A stretch of 64,000 nt of DNA from Haloarcula nitratireducens (GTDB lineage: Archaea; Halobacteriota; Halobacteria; Halobacteriales; Haloarculaceae). Made by a program: the position numbers and the translations under genes. The notes beneath the pieces are model-generated. The model did not search any database, was not told the origin of the DNA, and saw nothing but the letters and a program-made list of their open reading frames with translations. The stretch covers positions 386,141-450,140 of the forward strand of contig NZ_RKLT01000004.1 of NCBI RefSeq assembly GCF_019599505.1. The letters are read 5' to 3'. Of this stretch, positions 25,525 to 34,428 are shown one piece after another. Each line of letters starts with the position of its first letter. The first letter of the stretch is position 1.

Positions 25525-27927
25525 CTACTCGAACAACTCCTCGAACACCTTCTGCTGGGCGGCCCGGAGATGCTGGTGGTAGGTCGGCCGGGAGATGTCC
25601 ATCGCGCCGGCGAGTTCGTCGCCGTCGACTTCGCGGGGCCACTCGAAGAAGCCGCCGAAGAAGGCCGTCCGGAGCGCCGTCTCCTGGCGGTCGGTGAACC
25701 GATCAGCGAGCGACGCGCGGAACTCCTGTCGGGTCTGGACGGGCCGTTCGTGTTCGTGGTACCCCGCGAGGTCCGTGCCGTCGTAGTTGTCCTCGACCAG
25801 CGAGAACACCTCGCGGGCGTCGGCCTCGTAGGGAAGTTCGATAGTGTAGCGGGCGACGCCGTTCTCACCGCCGACGGCCTTCGGGACCGCGCCGTGGTCG
25901 ACCAGCGTCGCCAGCAGCGAGGTTTCGACGACGACGTCGAACAGCGCGCTGCCCTCGTGTTCGGCCACGCGGGTCGCCTCGACCACCGCGCCGTCGTCGC
26001 TCAGCGCGGCGAGGACCTCGTCGCTGTCACCGCCTTCGGTAGTGAGGTAGAGCCGTAGCGACCCGTCGTCCTGCGTGACGGCGTCGACCGAGGAGAGCGT
26101 CGCACCGGTCGCGGCCGAGACGCGACTCAGAAGGAGGTCCCGGTCGTCGACGGTGAACTCCAGTTCGACCACCTTGTCGGCCGACAGGATCTTCCCGCTC
26201 TCGATGGCGTTGATGGCGTTGGCGACCGCGCGGCCCAACGCTTCGAGCACCACCCGTTCGCGGTCGTCGAAGGCGTCCGGCCGGTCCGAACAGACGTACA
26301 GCACGCCGTAGGTCGAGTCCGTGTACGACAGGGGAATCGCCATCACCGACTCGATGTCGGCCTCTCGGGCGCGTTCGCTCCACTCGTCGTCGCCGGAGAG
26401 GTCGTCGACGACTTCCGTCGTGTGCTCGGCCAGCGCGCGGGCACCCGGTGCGTCGCCGTCCATCGGGACCGAGAGCCCCTCCATCGTTATCGGCGCGTCG
26501 CCGGCCCACTCGCTGGCCACCAGCTCGTCGCTGCGGACCGCGGGGCGGCCGACCCACGCGAAGGTGTAGGGCTCGGTCGCGGCCAGTTCCGCACAGACGC
26601 CGGCCTCGACGGCCTCTCTCGTGGTCGCCTCGACCAGCACCTCGACGGTATTCTCGATGAGGCCGTTGATGCGTTCGAGGATGGTCGCGATGCGCTCGCG
26701 GGTCTCTCTGACCTCCTGTTCGCGCTTGGCGCGGTTGCAGGCCGCGGCGGCGTTCGTCGCCAGCAGCGCGACCACCTGTCGGTCGATGTCGTCGAAGGCG
26801 TCGGGCTCCTCGGAGAGCACGCTCAGCGTGCCGTGGACGCCGATCGGGTAGTAGATCCCCGACTGCGCGGTCGTCTCGGCGTCGAGTCGGTGGCTCTCGC
26901 CGTACATCGCCGCCTCGCCCGAGGCGAACACCTCCCCTGCCTGGCCCTCGTCTAAGTCGTACACCGGTCGTTCGCCGAGGCGGTCGGTCGTCGCTTCCGT
27001 GGTCGCGGCCGGCCGCAACACTCGCTCGTCGGCGTCGTAGAGGCGAACGACGGCGAGGTCTATCCCCAGGACGCCTTCGGCCGCGTTGGCGACGATGGCG
27101 GCGACCTGTTCGCGGCTGGGGGCCTGCATGAGCGACCGCGAGGTCTCCTGCAGCGCCGAGAGCATCTCCTCGCGGCGCTTCCGCTCGGTGATGTCGCGGA
27201 TGACCCCCGCCGTCCCGCGGAACTCGCCGTCGGGACCGTACAGCACCGTCATGTGGTCCTCGCAGGGGATGGTCTCGCCGTCGGCCCGCCGGAGCCGCAG
27301 TTCGAACGTCGTTCCGACGTCGTCGGGTGCGTCCGACGAGAGGAGGTCCCGGAGCTTCGACTCGGCGAGCGTGACCGCTTCGTGGTCCTTGATGGCGCTC
27401 GTGTGCTCGCCGAGTAAGTCCTCGACGGCGTAGCCGGTCAGCTCCGCCATCGCCTCGTTGACGAAGACGAACGCGCCCGTGTCGTCGAGGGCGTAGACGC
27501 CGTCGTCGAGCGCCTCGATGACTTCGGCGTACCGCTCGAATCCCTCGTGGGCGACGGACGGCGCGTCGCCGTCGGCGGTGACCGCGCGCTCGATGCGGTG
27601 GGCGAGGACGACGTACTGCTCGTCGGTCCCTCGCCGCACGTACTCCGTCCCGCAGTCTTCGAGCAGTGCGGAGACGACGCCGGCGTCCCAGTCGCCGAAC
27701 GCGACCACCGGTAGCGAGGGGCTGTCCCGTCGCAACGTCTCGACCAGCGGCGGCGTCTCGGACTGCACGCTGACGACGCAGTCGACGCCGCCGACGGAAC
27801 TCGCCGAGGCGTCGCTCGCCGCGGTGCGCGTCTCGAAGCCGTCCCCCACTCGTTCCAGCGCTCGTGCCGTCTCCGTCACGAGGGCCTCGTCGTCGCCACA
27901 GACGAGGACGGCTACCCCGCTCTTCAT
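25525..27927 (-). CDS. Bat-type multidomain regulator (PAS, GAF, HTH-10)
   Basis: An 800-residue soluble regulator of the bacterioopsin-activator (Bat) family. Order: a degenerate receiver-like part (1-120, VLVCGDDEALVTETARAL), PAS (135-255, ending RDITERKRREE), GAF (265-420), second GAF (435-590), Bat region (about 600-740) and a C-terminal HTH-10 DNA-binding domain (740-795, FFEWPREVDGDELAGAMDISRPTYHQHLR). Bat itself controls bop and carotenoid genes in response to oxygen and light. The target genes here are unknown and no opsin gene lies in the window. An AT-rich stretch just upstream (27940-27965) may hold its promoter. Confidence 0.88.
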   Translation of the reverse strand: MKSGVAVLVCGDDEALVTETARALERVGDGFETRTAASDASASSVGGVDCVVSVQSETPPLVETLRRDSPSLPVVAFGDWDAGVVSALLEDCGTEYVRRGTDEQYVVLAHRIERAVTADGDAPSVAHEGFERYAEVIEALDDGVYALDDTGAFVFVNEAMAELTGYAVEDLLGEHTSAIKDHEAVTLAESKLRDLLSSDAPDDVGTTFELRLRRADGETIPCEDHMTVLYGPDGEFRGTAGVIRDITERKRREEMLSALQETSRSLMQAPSREQVAAIVANAAEGVLGIDLAVVRLYDADERVLRPAATTEATTDRLGERPVYDLDEGQAGEVFASGEAAMYGESHRLDAETTAQSGIYYPIGVHGTLSVLSEEPDAFDDIDRQVVALLATNAAAACNRAKREQEVRETRERIATILERINGLIENTVEVLVEATTREAVEAGVCAELAATEPYTFAWVGRPAVRSDELVASEWAGDAPITMEGLSVPMDGDAPGARALAEHTTEVVDDLSGDDEWSERAREADIESVMAIPLSYTDSTYGVLYVCSDRPDAFDDRERVVLEALGRAVANAINAIESGKILSADKVVELEFTVDDRDLLLSRVSAATGATLSSVDAVTQDDGSLRLYLTTEGGDSDEVLAALSDDGAVVEATRVAEHEGSALFDVVVETSLLATLVDHGAVPKAVGGENGVARYTIELPYEADAREVFSLVEDNYDGTDLAGYHEHERPVQTRQEFRASLADRFTDRQETALRTAFFGGFFEWPREVDGDELAGAMDISRPTYHQHLRAAQQKVFEELFE

Positions 27928-27969
27928 GGCTGTCCGTTAGCCCGTCCGCACAAGAATATTCGGGGTCGC

Positions 27970-28122
27970 TTATCGGGCGCTTTCGCGTCGCAAAGCGCTC
28001 GGCATCTCCGGGTGGCACGTCGCACATAGCCACTCCTCGGTCCGGAGGGTCATCGTCTCCGCGGGTCGGCGGTGTCGCCAGACGCGTACGGTCTCGGATT
28101 CGCAGTTGTCACAGTCGGACAT
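27970..28122 (-). CDS. Small Cys-pair (zinc-binding) protein
   Basis: A 50-codon gene. The first Cys pair is SDCDNCESE and the second is WLCATCHPE, separated by a positively charged strand (TVRVWRHRRPAETMTLRTEEW). One zinc ribbon is likely. It ends 43 bases before the start of the Bat-type gene in the same direction, so the two may be cotranscribed. Function unknown. Confidence 0.65.
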   Translation of the reverse strand: MSDCDNCESETVRVWRHRRPAETMTLRTEEWLCATCHPEMPSALRRESAR

Positions 28123-28322
28123 GGGTCTACGAACTGTGCGTGTCTTTCATTCGCATAAGATCTCCGTATAATCGAGTTTAAGGATGGTAAACGTGTCCGA
28201 ACGTGTTCCACACACCCGCTGGAGCTATCGCACGCGAATCGCTCGTCGCAGAAATGCGCCGGCCGGGAGTGGAGCAAACGCGACGCGTTCGCGAACATCT
28301 GTCGGCAAACGACCGCAGAGAG

Positions 28323-28393
28323 TGCGCCGTCCGGGAATTGAACCCGGGCTCTAGCCTTGGGAAGGCTATGTCCTACCACTGGACCAACGGCGC
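28323..28393 (-). tRNA. tRNA-Gly (CCC)
   Basis: A 71-base tRNA on the minus strand. The acceptor stem GCGCCGT/ACGGCGC pairs perfectly over 7 bp, the D arm is GTCCAGTGGTAGGAC, the anticodon stem TAGCC/GGCTA closes the loop TTCCCAA (anticodon CCC, glycine), and the T arm is CCGGGTTCAATTCCCGG. The discriminator base is A. No intron and no encoded CCA. It would read GGG codons. Confidence 0.96.
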
Positions 28394-28403
28394 TCGTTTC
28401 ACT

Positions 28404-28444
28404 CGCGCCCTGTGACAGGCCGCAAGGGCGCGTTCACTCACAGG
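28404..28444 (-). other. Overlapping alternative hairpins 5' of tRNA-Gly
   Basis: CGCGCCCT (28404-28411) pairs with AGGGCGCG (28425-28432), and CCTGTGA (28409-28415) pairs with TCACAGG (28438-28444). The two left arms overlap, so the stems exclude each other. They lie 11 bases upstream of the tRNA 5' end on the transcribed strand, within its promoter or leader. Confidence 0.6.
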
Positions 28445-28553
28445 TTCCACGGCCGTCGCACTTGAACGTAGCGTTTCCGGCGGGCGGTGGACGAGCGTTG
28501 GAAAATGTCGCGTCGAGGCGTGGCTATTAGTTCCGCCCGCGCGACACCTCCGT

Positions 28554-29387
28554 ATGGCCGAAGCCGATACCGTCGTGCGGGCCGACAATCCGCTCGACCT
28601 GACCTTCTCGGAGGCGGAACTCGAAGCGCACCGCGAGCACATCACCGAGTTCGTCGAGGCGCAACTCGACGCCGCGGGGGTCGACCGAGCGGTCATCGGC
28701 CTCTCGGGCGGCATCGACAGCACGCTGACCAGCTATCTGGCGACCGAGGCACTCGGGAGCGACGCGCTCCACGGCCTCGTGATGCCGAGCGAGGTCAACC
28801 GCGAGGACAACATGAGCGACGCCGAGCGGATCGCCGAGGAGCTGCTGGGGATCGAGTACGACGTCATCGAGATCAACCCGATCGTCGACGCGGTCCTCGA
28901 TACGTATCCCGAGGCCGCCGGCGACCAGATGGCGGTCGGCAACCTCCGCGTGCGCTGTCGGGCGCTGTTGAACTACCTCGTGGCGAACCACGAGGGCGCG
29001 CTCGTGCTGGGGACCGGGAACCGCAGCGAGTCGCTGGTGGGCTACTACACGAAGTACGGCGACGGCGCGGTCGACTGTCATCCCATCGCACCGCTGTACA
29101 AACAGCAGGTCCGCCAGCTCGCGACCCACGTCGGCGTCCCCGACGACCTCGTGGACAAGACTCCGAGCGCGGAGATGTGGAGCGGACAGACCGACGCCGA
29201 GGAGATGGGGATGGACTACGACACGCTGGACTCGATTCTCGCCCTCCACATCGACGGCGGGGTCCCGAAAGCCGCCACCGCCGATCACATCGGCGTCCCC
29301 GAGAGCGCCGTCGAACGGGTCCGCGAGATGTACGAGGGCAGCGCGCACAAGCGCGCGATGCCGCCGGGACCGACGCCGCTGTACTGA
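28554..29387 (+). CDS. nadE: NH3-dependent NAD+ synthetase
   Basis: A 277-residue enzyme that amidates deamido-NAD to NAD+ with ATP and ammonia. The PP-loop GLSGGIDSTL is near residue 50, and GTGNRSE and the KTPSAEMWSGQTDAEEMG segment complete the active site. It has no glutaminase domain, as for archaeal and E. coli-type enzymes. A TATA-like element (ctattagtt) lies about 20-28 bases upstream of the ATG. The tRNA-Gly lies upstream on the other strand. Confidence 0.93.
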   Translation: MAEADTVVRADNPLDLTFSEAELEAHREHITEFVEAQLDAAGVDRAVIGLSGGIDSTLTSYLATEALGSDALHGLVMPSEVNREDNMSDAERIAEELLGIEYDVIEINPIVDAVLDTYPEAAGDQMAVGNLRVRCRALLNYLVANHEGALVLGTGNRSESLVGYYTKYGDGAVDCHPIAPLYKQQVRQLATHVGVPDDLVDKTPSAEMWSGQTDAEEMGMDYDTLDSILALHIDGGVPKAATADHIGVPESAVERVREMYEGSAHKRAMPPGPTPLY

Positions 29388-29464
29388 CCGGGACTGCCGC
29401 CGCGATACCGCTCCGGCTATCCGACGCGGGGCGGTTTTATGCCGGTCCCGTTCGAACGGCCGGT

Positions 29465-29854
29465 ATGTCACATCGCGCTAACTACGCCCGCTGTACGTTT
29501 CTCCAGCATCTCGGCCCGTCGGAGGACTCACTCGACGTGCCGTGGGCGGAGTTCTCGGGCGACAGCACCGACCGGGTGACCTTCGACGTGCCGACCGACG
29601 CGCCCAGCGAGCCCTACGTCGAGATGCAGGTGTACGACGTGAGCGAGTTCGGCCACGAGATCCGGCTGAACGGCGAGTCGCTCTCGGGGTTCGACATCGC
29701 GCCGGGCGAGGGCTGGAACTACTGGATGGACACCATCAGCACGGACCACCTCCGCCTCGGCGAGAACACCCTGCAGTTCAGACGGGACGTGGACACCGAC
29801 GACGCCTTCGTCGTCGGCACGGCGATCGTCCACTGGAAGGAGCCGGTGGAGTAG
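29465..29854 (+). CDS. Conserved haloarchaeal protein (DUF7383-like)
   Basis: A 129-residue soluble protein of predicted beta-sandwich type, with conserved-looking segments HRANYARCTFLQHLGPSEDSLDVPW, EMQVYDVSEFGHEI and DDAFVVGTAIVHW. I recall similar proteins annotated DUF7383 in haloarchaea; function unknown. A TTTTATG box at 29434-29440 lies 25-31 bases before the ATG at 29465, consistent with a leaderless message. Confidence 0.75.
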   Translation: MSHRANYARCTFLQHLGPSEDSLDVPWAEFSGDSTDRVTFDVPTDAPSEPYVEMQVYDVSEFGHEIRLNGESLSGFDIAPGEGWNYWMDTISTDHLRLGENTLQFRRDVDTDDAFVVGTAIVHWKEPVE

Positions 29855-29897
29855 GTATATAAAATACCGGTCCACCGCTACTGTTGCTATGCGAACG
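29854..29897 (+). promoter_or_regulatory. Distal promoter of the thermosome gene
   Basis: GGTAT-ATAAA-ATACC (29854-29868) is a perfect 5-bp inverted repeat containing a strong TATA box. About 30 bases downstream lies ATGCGAACGG (29889-29898), containing TGCGAACG, the start-site motif also seen at the rRNA promoters in this window. The ATG is in frame with the thermosome gene. Confidence 0.55.
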
Positions 29898-29993
29898 GTT
29901 AGCACGGAAACGCGGGGCTCCGGTCGCAGTATCGGGGTTTCTCCGGCCATCGGTGACGGCGGGTCGCCCCCGCCGCTCGCCCCTAACCCACAC

Positions 29994-30002
29994 TTTTATA
30001 TA
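29994..30002 (+). promoter_or_regulatory. Proximal TATA box of the thermosome gene
   Basis: TTTTATATA, 28-36 bases before the thermosome ATG at 30030, giving a leader of only a few bases. It is the best TATA box in this part of the window. Confidence 0.75.
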
Positions 30003-30029
30003 GAACCACATACAATCTCTCGCCTGACT

Positions 30030-31709
30030 ATGAGCCAGCGTCAGATGCAGGGCCAGCCGATGATAATTCTCGGCGAGGACGCCCAGCGGATGAAGGACAA
30101 GTCCGCACAGGAACACAACATCTCGGCCGCTCGCGCGGTCGCCGAGTCCGTACGCTCGACACTCGGCCCGAAGGGAATGGACAAGATGCTCGTCTCCTCG
30201 ATGGGCGACGTGACCGTCACGAACGACGGCGTCACCATCCTCACGGAGATGGACATCGACAACCCGACGGCCTCGATGATCGTCGAGGTCGCCGAAACGC
30301 AGGAGGACGAGGCCGGTGACGGCACCACCTCCGCCGTCGCCATCGCCGGCGAACTCCTGAAGAACGCGGAGGACCTCTTAGACCAGGACATCCACCCGAC
30401 GGCCATCATCAAAGGGTTCGACATGGCCGCCAAGGAGGCGAAGAAGGAGATCGACGACATCGCCACCGAGGTGGACCCCAGCGACGAGGAACTGCTGAAG
30501 AGCGTCGCCGAGACGTCGATGACCGGCAAGGGCGCGGAACTCAACAAGGAGCTCCTCGCCCAGATCATCGTCGACGCGGTCGAGGCCGTCACCGTCGAGG
30601 CCGAGGACGGCTCGGTCATCGCGGACCTCGAATACCTCAACATCGAGACCCAGACCGGCAGCTCGGCGGGCAACTCCGAACTGCTCGAGGGCGCGGTCAT
30701 CGACAAGGACCCCGTCCACGAGGAGATGCCGACCTCGGTCGAGGACGCGAACGTCCTCCTGATGGACACTGCCATCGAACTCGAGGAGACGGAGGTCGAC
30801 GCCCAGCTCTCGGTCGACGATCCGAGCCAGCTCCAGAACTTCCTCGACCAGGAGGAACAGCAGCTCAAGGACCTCGTCGACAAGGTCGAGGCCACGGGCG
30901 CGAACGTCCTGTTCTGTCAGAAGAACATCGACGACATGGCCCAGCACTACCTCGCGGAGAAGGGCATCCTCGCGGTCAAGCGCTCGAAGAAGTCCGACAT
31001 CGAGTTCCTCAAGGAGGTCCTCGGCGCGAACGTCGTCTCGGACCTCGACTCGGCCAGCGAGGACGACCTCGGCCACGGCTCGGTCACCCGTGACGAGGGC
31101 GAGGGGCTGTTCTACGTCGAGGGCACCGGCGAGGACGCCCACGGCGTCACGCTGCTGCTCCGCGGCTCGACCGACCACGTCGTGGACGAACTCGAACGCG
31201 GCGTCACCGACGCGCTGGACGTCGTCGCCTCCACCGTCGCCAACGGCTCGGTGCTGGGCGGCGGCGGCGCGCCCGAAGTCGAGGTCGCCAGCCGACTGCG
31301 CGACTACGCCGACGGCGTCGAGGGCCGCGAACAGCTGGCCGTCGAGGCCTTCGCCGACGCGCTGGAGATCATCCCGCGCACGCTGGCGGAGAACGCCGGC
31401 CTCGACAGCATCGACACGCTGGTCGACCTCCGCGCCGCCCACGAGGACGGGCAGGTCAGCGCCGGCCTGAACGTCTTCACCGGCGACGTCGAGGACACGC
31501 TCGAAACCGGCGTCGTCGAGCCGGCCCACGCGAAGACGCAGGCCGTCTCCTCGGCCGCCGAGGCCGCGAACCTGGTGCTCAAGATCGACGACATCATCGC
31601 CGCCGGCGACCTCTCGACCTCCGGTGACGGGGACGAGGGCCCCGGCGGTCCCGGCGGCGCGCCCGGCGGCATGGGCGGCATGGGCGGCGGTATGGGCGGC
31701 ATGATGTAG
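30030..31709 (+). CDS. ths: Thermosome subunit (group II chaperonin)
   Basis: A 559-residue group II chaperonin subunit that folds proteins in an ATP-driven double ring. The ATP-binding motifs STLGPKGMDKMLVS and EDEAGDGTTSAV (equatorial domain), the apical domain region with VLFCQKNIDDMAQHYL, and LGGGGAPEVEVASRL are all intact. It ends in a Gly/Met tail (GGMGGMGGGMGGMM), as in haloarchaeal CCT proteins. The ATG at 30030 sits just after a strong TATA box. A second in-frame ATG at 29889 has its own promoter-like element and would add 47 residues. Regulation by heat shock is expected from the family. Confidence 0.95.
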   Translation: MSQRQMQGQPMIILGEDAQRMKDKSAQEHNISAARAVAESVRSTLGPKGMDKMLVSSMGDVTVTNDGVTILTEMDIDNPTASMIVEVAETQEDEAGDGTTSAVAIAGELLKNAEDLLDQDIHPTAIIKGFDMAAKEAKKEIDDIATEVDPSDEELLKSVAETSMTGKGAELNKELLAQIIVDAVEAVTVEAEDGSVIADLEYLNIETQTGSSAGNSELLEGAVIDKDPVHEEMPTSVEDANVLLMDTAIELEETEVDAQLSVDDPSQLQNFLDQEEQQLKDLVDKVEATGANVLFCQKNIDDMAQHYLAEKGILAVKRSKKSDIEFLKEVLGANVVSDLDSASEDDLGHGSVTRDEGEGLFYVEGTGEDAHGVTLLLRGSTDHVVDELERGVTDALDVVASTVANGSVLGGGGAPEVEVASRLRDYADGVEGREQLAVEAFADALEIIPRTLAENAGLDSIDTLVDLRAAHEDGQVSAGLNVFTGDVEDTLETGVVEPAHAKTQAVSSAAEAANLVLKIDDIIAAGDLSTSGDGDEGPGGPGGAPGGMGGMGGGMGGMM

Positions 31710-31974
31710 GAGAGGCGAGCGTAGCGAGGCGCTCCGAACGAGCGAACGGGCGTAGCCAGTGAGCCAAGCGGGGAGCCGAACGAAGTGAGGGCCCCCGAAA
31801 GTACGAGCGATCACCGCTCGCCCCTTCGAACGGCCCGGACGCGAACCGACGCTTTCTCCCGTTAACCCCCGTCCGATGTGGCCCGGTTTTCGGATACCGA
31901 CAGTCGGCTGAACGCCCGTTTCCGGGCGGAACCGGCCCAAAAGGTGATTACCCCCCGTTTTCTCGTAACGAACG
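31710..31974. other. Gene-free spacer of gagcgtagcgagg type
   Basis: No gene supported. It consists of short imperfect repeats such as gcgagcgtagcgaggcgc and gccgaacgaagtgagggc, typical of haloarchaeal intergenic DNA, followed by a moderately AT-rich promoter stretch (31940-31974) for the kinase gene. Confidence 0.5.
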
Positions 31975-33447
31975 ATGCAACCCCTCTCGCAGTTGCTCTC
32001 ACGGGTCGGGGGGCGGCGACTCATCTCCGCGCTCGGCGGCCTGTATCTCCTCCTCGCCGTCGGCTTCCCGGCCACGCTGATCACCGGCGGGCGGACGGTC
32101 GGTGACATCTCGCTGGCGTCGATCCTGGTCGGCGGAAGCGGGCTGGTTCTCCTCTACAGCAGTTACCGCATCCCGAAGACGCGCGTCCGCCCGGAACTGT
32201 ACGACGTGGTCGCGGGGTGGTGCGTCCGCGCCATCGGCGTGATGGTCTGCATCCTCCTTCTCGCGGCGCTTCTCGGGACGCTCGCGGACCCGGTTTCCGG
32301 CATTCCCATCCTGTCGGCGCTCGCCAGCGTCGCCGGGCTCGGCATCGGTTATCAGGACGCGAAGGCGAGGACCCGCGCGCTGGACGCCGAGGAACAACAG
32401 CGCGCGGCGGAGCGCTACAGTCGGGAACTCGAGCGGTACAAGACCATCGTCGAGACGGTCAACGACGGCATCTTCGTCGCCGACGCGGCGGACCGATTCA
32501 CGCTGGTCAACGACGCCTACACGCAGTTGGTCGGCTACGACCGCGAGACGCTCATCGGCGCGGACACGGCGCTCGTCGCCGCCGAGGGGACGGACGTCGA
32601 GGGGATCCGACGGGCGGTCGAACGCGACGTCGGGTCCGGGGGCGGGAAGTCGAAGACCCACGAGTCGCAGATCTCGACCGCGTCCGGCGAGACGATCGAC
32701 GCGGAGATGACCGTCGCACCGCTGCCGTCACCGGCCGACGGCGCTCCGGACAAGGTCGTCGTCGTCCGCGACGTGACCGAGCGCAACGAGCGCGAGCGCC
32801 GGCTCGAAGCGCAGAACGAGCGCCTCGACAGCTTCGCCGGGATGTTGGCCCACGAGCTCCGCAACCCCGTCAACATCGGGCAGATTTACAGCGCGCAGCT
32901 TCCGGCCGAATCGAACCCGGCGGCGGTCGAGTACGTGACAGACGCCTTCGACCGCATCGAGGACATCATCGACGTCATGCTCGTCATCACGGGCGAGCGG
33001 AACGTGGTTCCCTCCTCGGGACGGGTCCAGCTTGCGACAGTCGTCCGGGACGCGTGGGAGGAGGTAGACGCGCCCGACGCCACCCTCGAACTGGTGGTCG
33101 ACCTCGCGGTGACGGTCGACGAGACGTACACCAGACACCTCTTTCGGAACCTGTTCGAGAACGCCATCGAGCACGGGGGAAGCGACGTCACCGTCACCGT
33201 CGGCGAACTCCCGACCGGGTTCTACGTGGCCGACGACGGGATCGGCATCTCGGAGCGCACCCGACAGAAGATCTTCCGGTCGGGGTACACCACTGCGGAG
33301 GGTCAGGGCGGGATGGGTCTCGGGCTGGCGTTCGTCCAACAGCTGTCGGACGCGTACGGGTGGACGTGTTCGGTGACCGAGAGCGAGCCCGGCGGGGCGC
33401 GCTTCGAGTTCGAAAACGTGACCGACTCGTCCGAGGCCGCTCGCTGA
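31975..33447 (+). CDS. Membrane-bound PAS sensor histidine kinase
   Basis: A 490-residue kinase. Four membrane segments lie in residues 15-125 (LISALGGLYLLLAVGF; ILVGGSGLVLLYSS; CVRAIGVMVCILLLAALLG; a last one near SALASVAGLGIGY). A PAS domain (about 150-265) follows, then the H box MLAHELRNPVNIGQI with the phosphorylated His near 290, and an ATPase domain (NLFENAIEHGG, VADDGIGIS, GGMGLGLAFVQQL). No response regulator is adjacent. The 4-TM input domain is typical of haloarchaeal kinases; signal unknown. Confidence 0.88.
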   Translation: MQPLSQLLSRVGGRRLISALGGLYLLLAVGFPATLITGGRTVGDISLASILVGGSGLVLLYSSYRIPKTRVRPELYDVVAGWCVRAIGVMVCILLLAALLGTLADPVSGIPILSALASVAGLGIGYQDAKARTRALDAEEQQRAAERYSRELERYKTIVETVNDGIFVADAADRFTLVNDAYTQLVGYDRETLIGADTALVAAEGTDVEGIRRAVERDVGSGGGKSKTHESQISTASGETIDAEMTVAPLPSPADGAPDKVVVVRDVTERNERERRLEAQNERLDSFAGMLAHELRNPVNIGQIYSAQLPAESNPAAVEYVTDAFDRIEDIIDVMLVITGERNVVPSSGRVQLATVVRDAWEEVDAPDATLELVVDLAVTVDETYTRHLFRNLFENAIEHGGSDVTVTVGELPTGFYVADDGIGISERTRQKIFRSGYTTAEGQGGMGLGLAFVQQLSDAYGWTCSVTESEPGGARFEFENVTDSSEAAR

Positions 33448-33502
33448 TTCACTCGTCGGGACAGGCCAGTAGCGCCGGGAGCGTCCCCTCCGGCGGAATC
33501 GA

Positions 33503-34327
33503 TCAACCGTCCGCGAACTCGGGCGTCGTCGTCCCGAGCTCGCCGTACCGCAGCGACTCGGTGACGCGGAGCGTCGTCCCGTTACGGACGACGGTGTACT
33601 GAACGCCGTAGTCGTAGACGAGCCCCTCGGGTCCGACGACGGCGGTGAAGCCGATGTCACCGATCCGCTCGGCGGGCGCGACGGGGAACTGCGAGCGGTC
33701 GGTCGCGCCGTCGGCGCGGAGGCGATAGACGGGCGCACCGTAGGTCTGCCGGACTTCCTCGCGGGCCGGGCTCACGTCGGTCACGTTCGCCCCGTCGAAA
33801 AGGCCGGTGAGACGGCTGTTGTACGTGGGCTCGAAGAACAGCGCCTCGCGCGGCGGGAGCGGCGGCGCGCCGATGCCGCGGCCGTCGGCGACGATCTCCC
33901 GTCGCGTGGTGCCGTTCACCGTCGTCAACTGGATCGCCCGGCCGTCGGCCCAGCGGGTGCGTAGCTCCGTCTCCGGGACGTTCGTCCCCGTGACGGTACG
34001 CCGGGCGACGTACTCGCGGTAGTTCGCGCCGGTCCGGAACACCGTGGTCTGCCGGAGACGAACGTCCCCGTCACCGGTCCGAACGGTACGGGTGTGCCGG
34101 AGCGTGTATGAGACGTTCGCCAGCCGGGCGACGTGAGCCCGCGTCAGCGCGTCGCTGTCGGAGACGCCAGCCTCCGTGAGGCCCGGCGCGACGCGGGCCG
34201 GCGGCTCCTCGGGAACGGGAGCGGGCGTCAGCGTCTCGGTGGTCGCGTCCGGTGAGCCGACGAGACCCGTACACCCGGCGGTGACGAGGCAGCCGGCGAG
34301 CAAGACCACGACGGCCGCCCTTCGCAT
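33503..34327 (-). CDS. Haloarchaeal lipoprotein (DUF7537-like)
   Basis: A 274-residue exported lipoprotein. The signal sequence RRAAVVVLLAGCLVTAGCTG has a lipobox with the lipidated Cys at residue 19, after which comes a Thr/Pro-rich spacer. The remaining part is a beta-rich domain (VSYTLRHTRTVRTGDGDVRLRQT, TTRREIVADG, YGVQYTVVRNGTTLRVTESLRYG) of a type seen in many haloarchaeal surface lipoproteins that I recall as DUF7537. Function unknown. It is divergent from the ornithine cyclodeaminase homologue. Confidence 0.8.
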   Translation of the reverse strand: MRRAAVVVLLAGCLVTAGCTGLVGSPDATTETLTPAPVPEEPPARVAPGLTEAGVSDSDALTRAHVARLANVSYTLRHTRTVRTGDGDVRLRQTTVFRTGANYREYVARRTVTGTNVPETELRTRWADGRAIQLTTVNGTTRREIVADGRGIGAPPLPPREALFFEPTYNSRLTGLFDGANVTDVSPAREEVRQTYGAPVYRLRADGATDRSQFPVAPAERIGDIGFTAVVGPEGLVYDYGVQYTVVRNGTTLRVTESLRYGELGTTTPEFADG

Positions 34328-34428
34328 ACCCCGAGGAGGGCCGCTCGGCGGATAACTGCTCGGGTGGGAACTATGCCCTCGTGAGAATTATACCGAAGTA
34401 TAAGTGCCGGGACGTGCCACTTCCTGTC

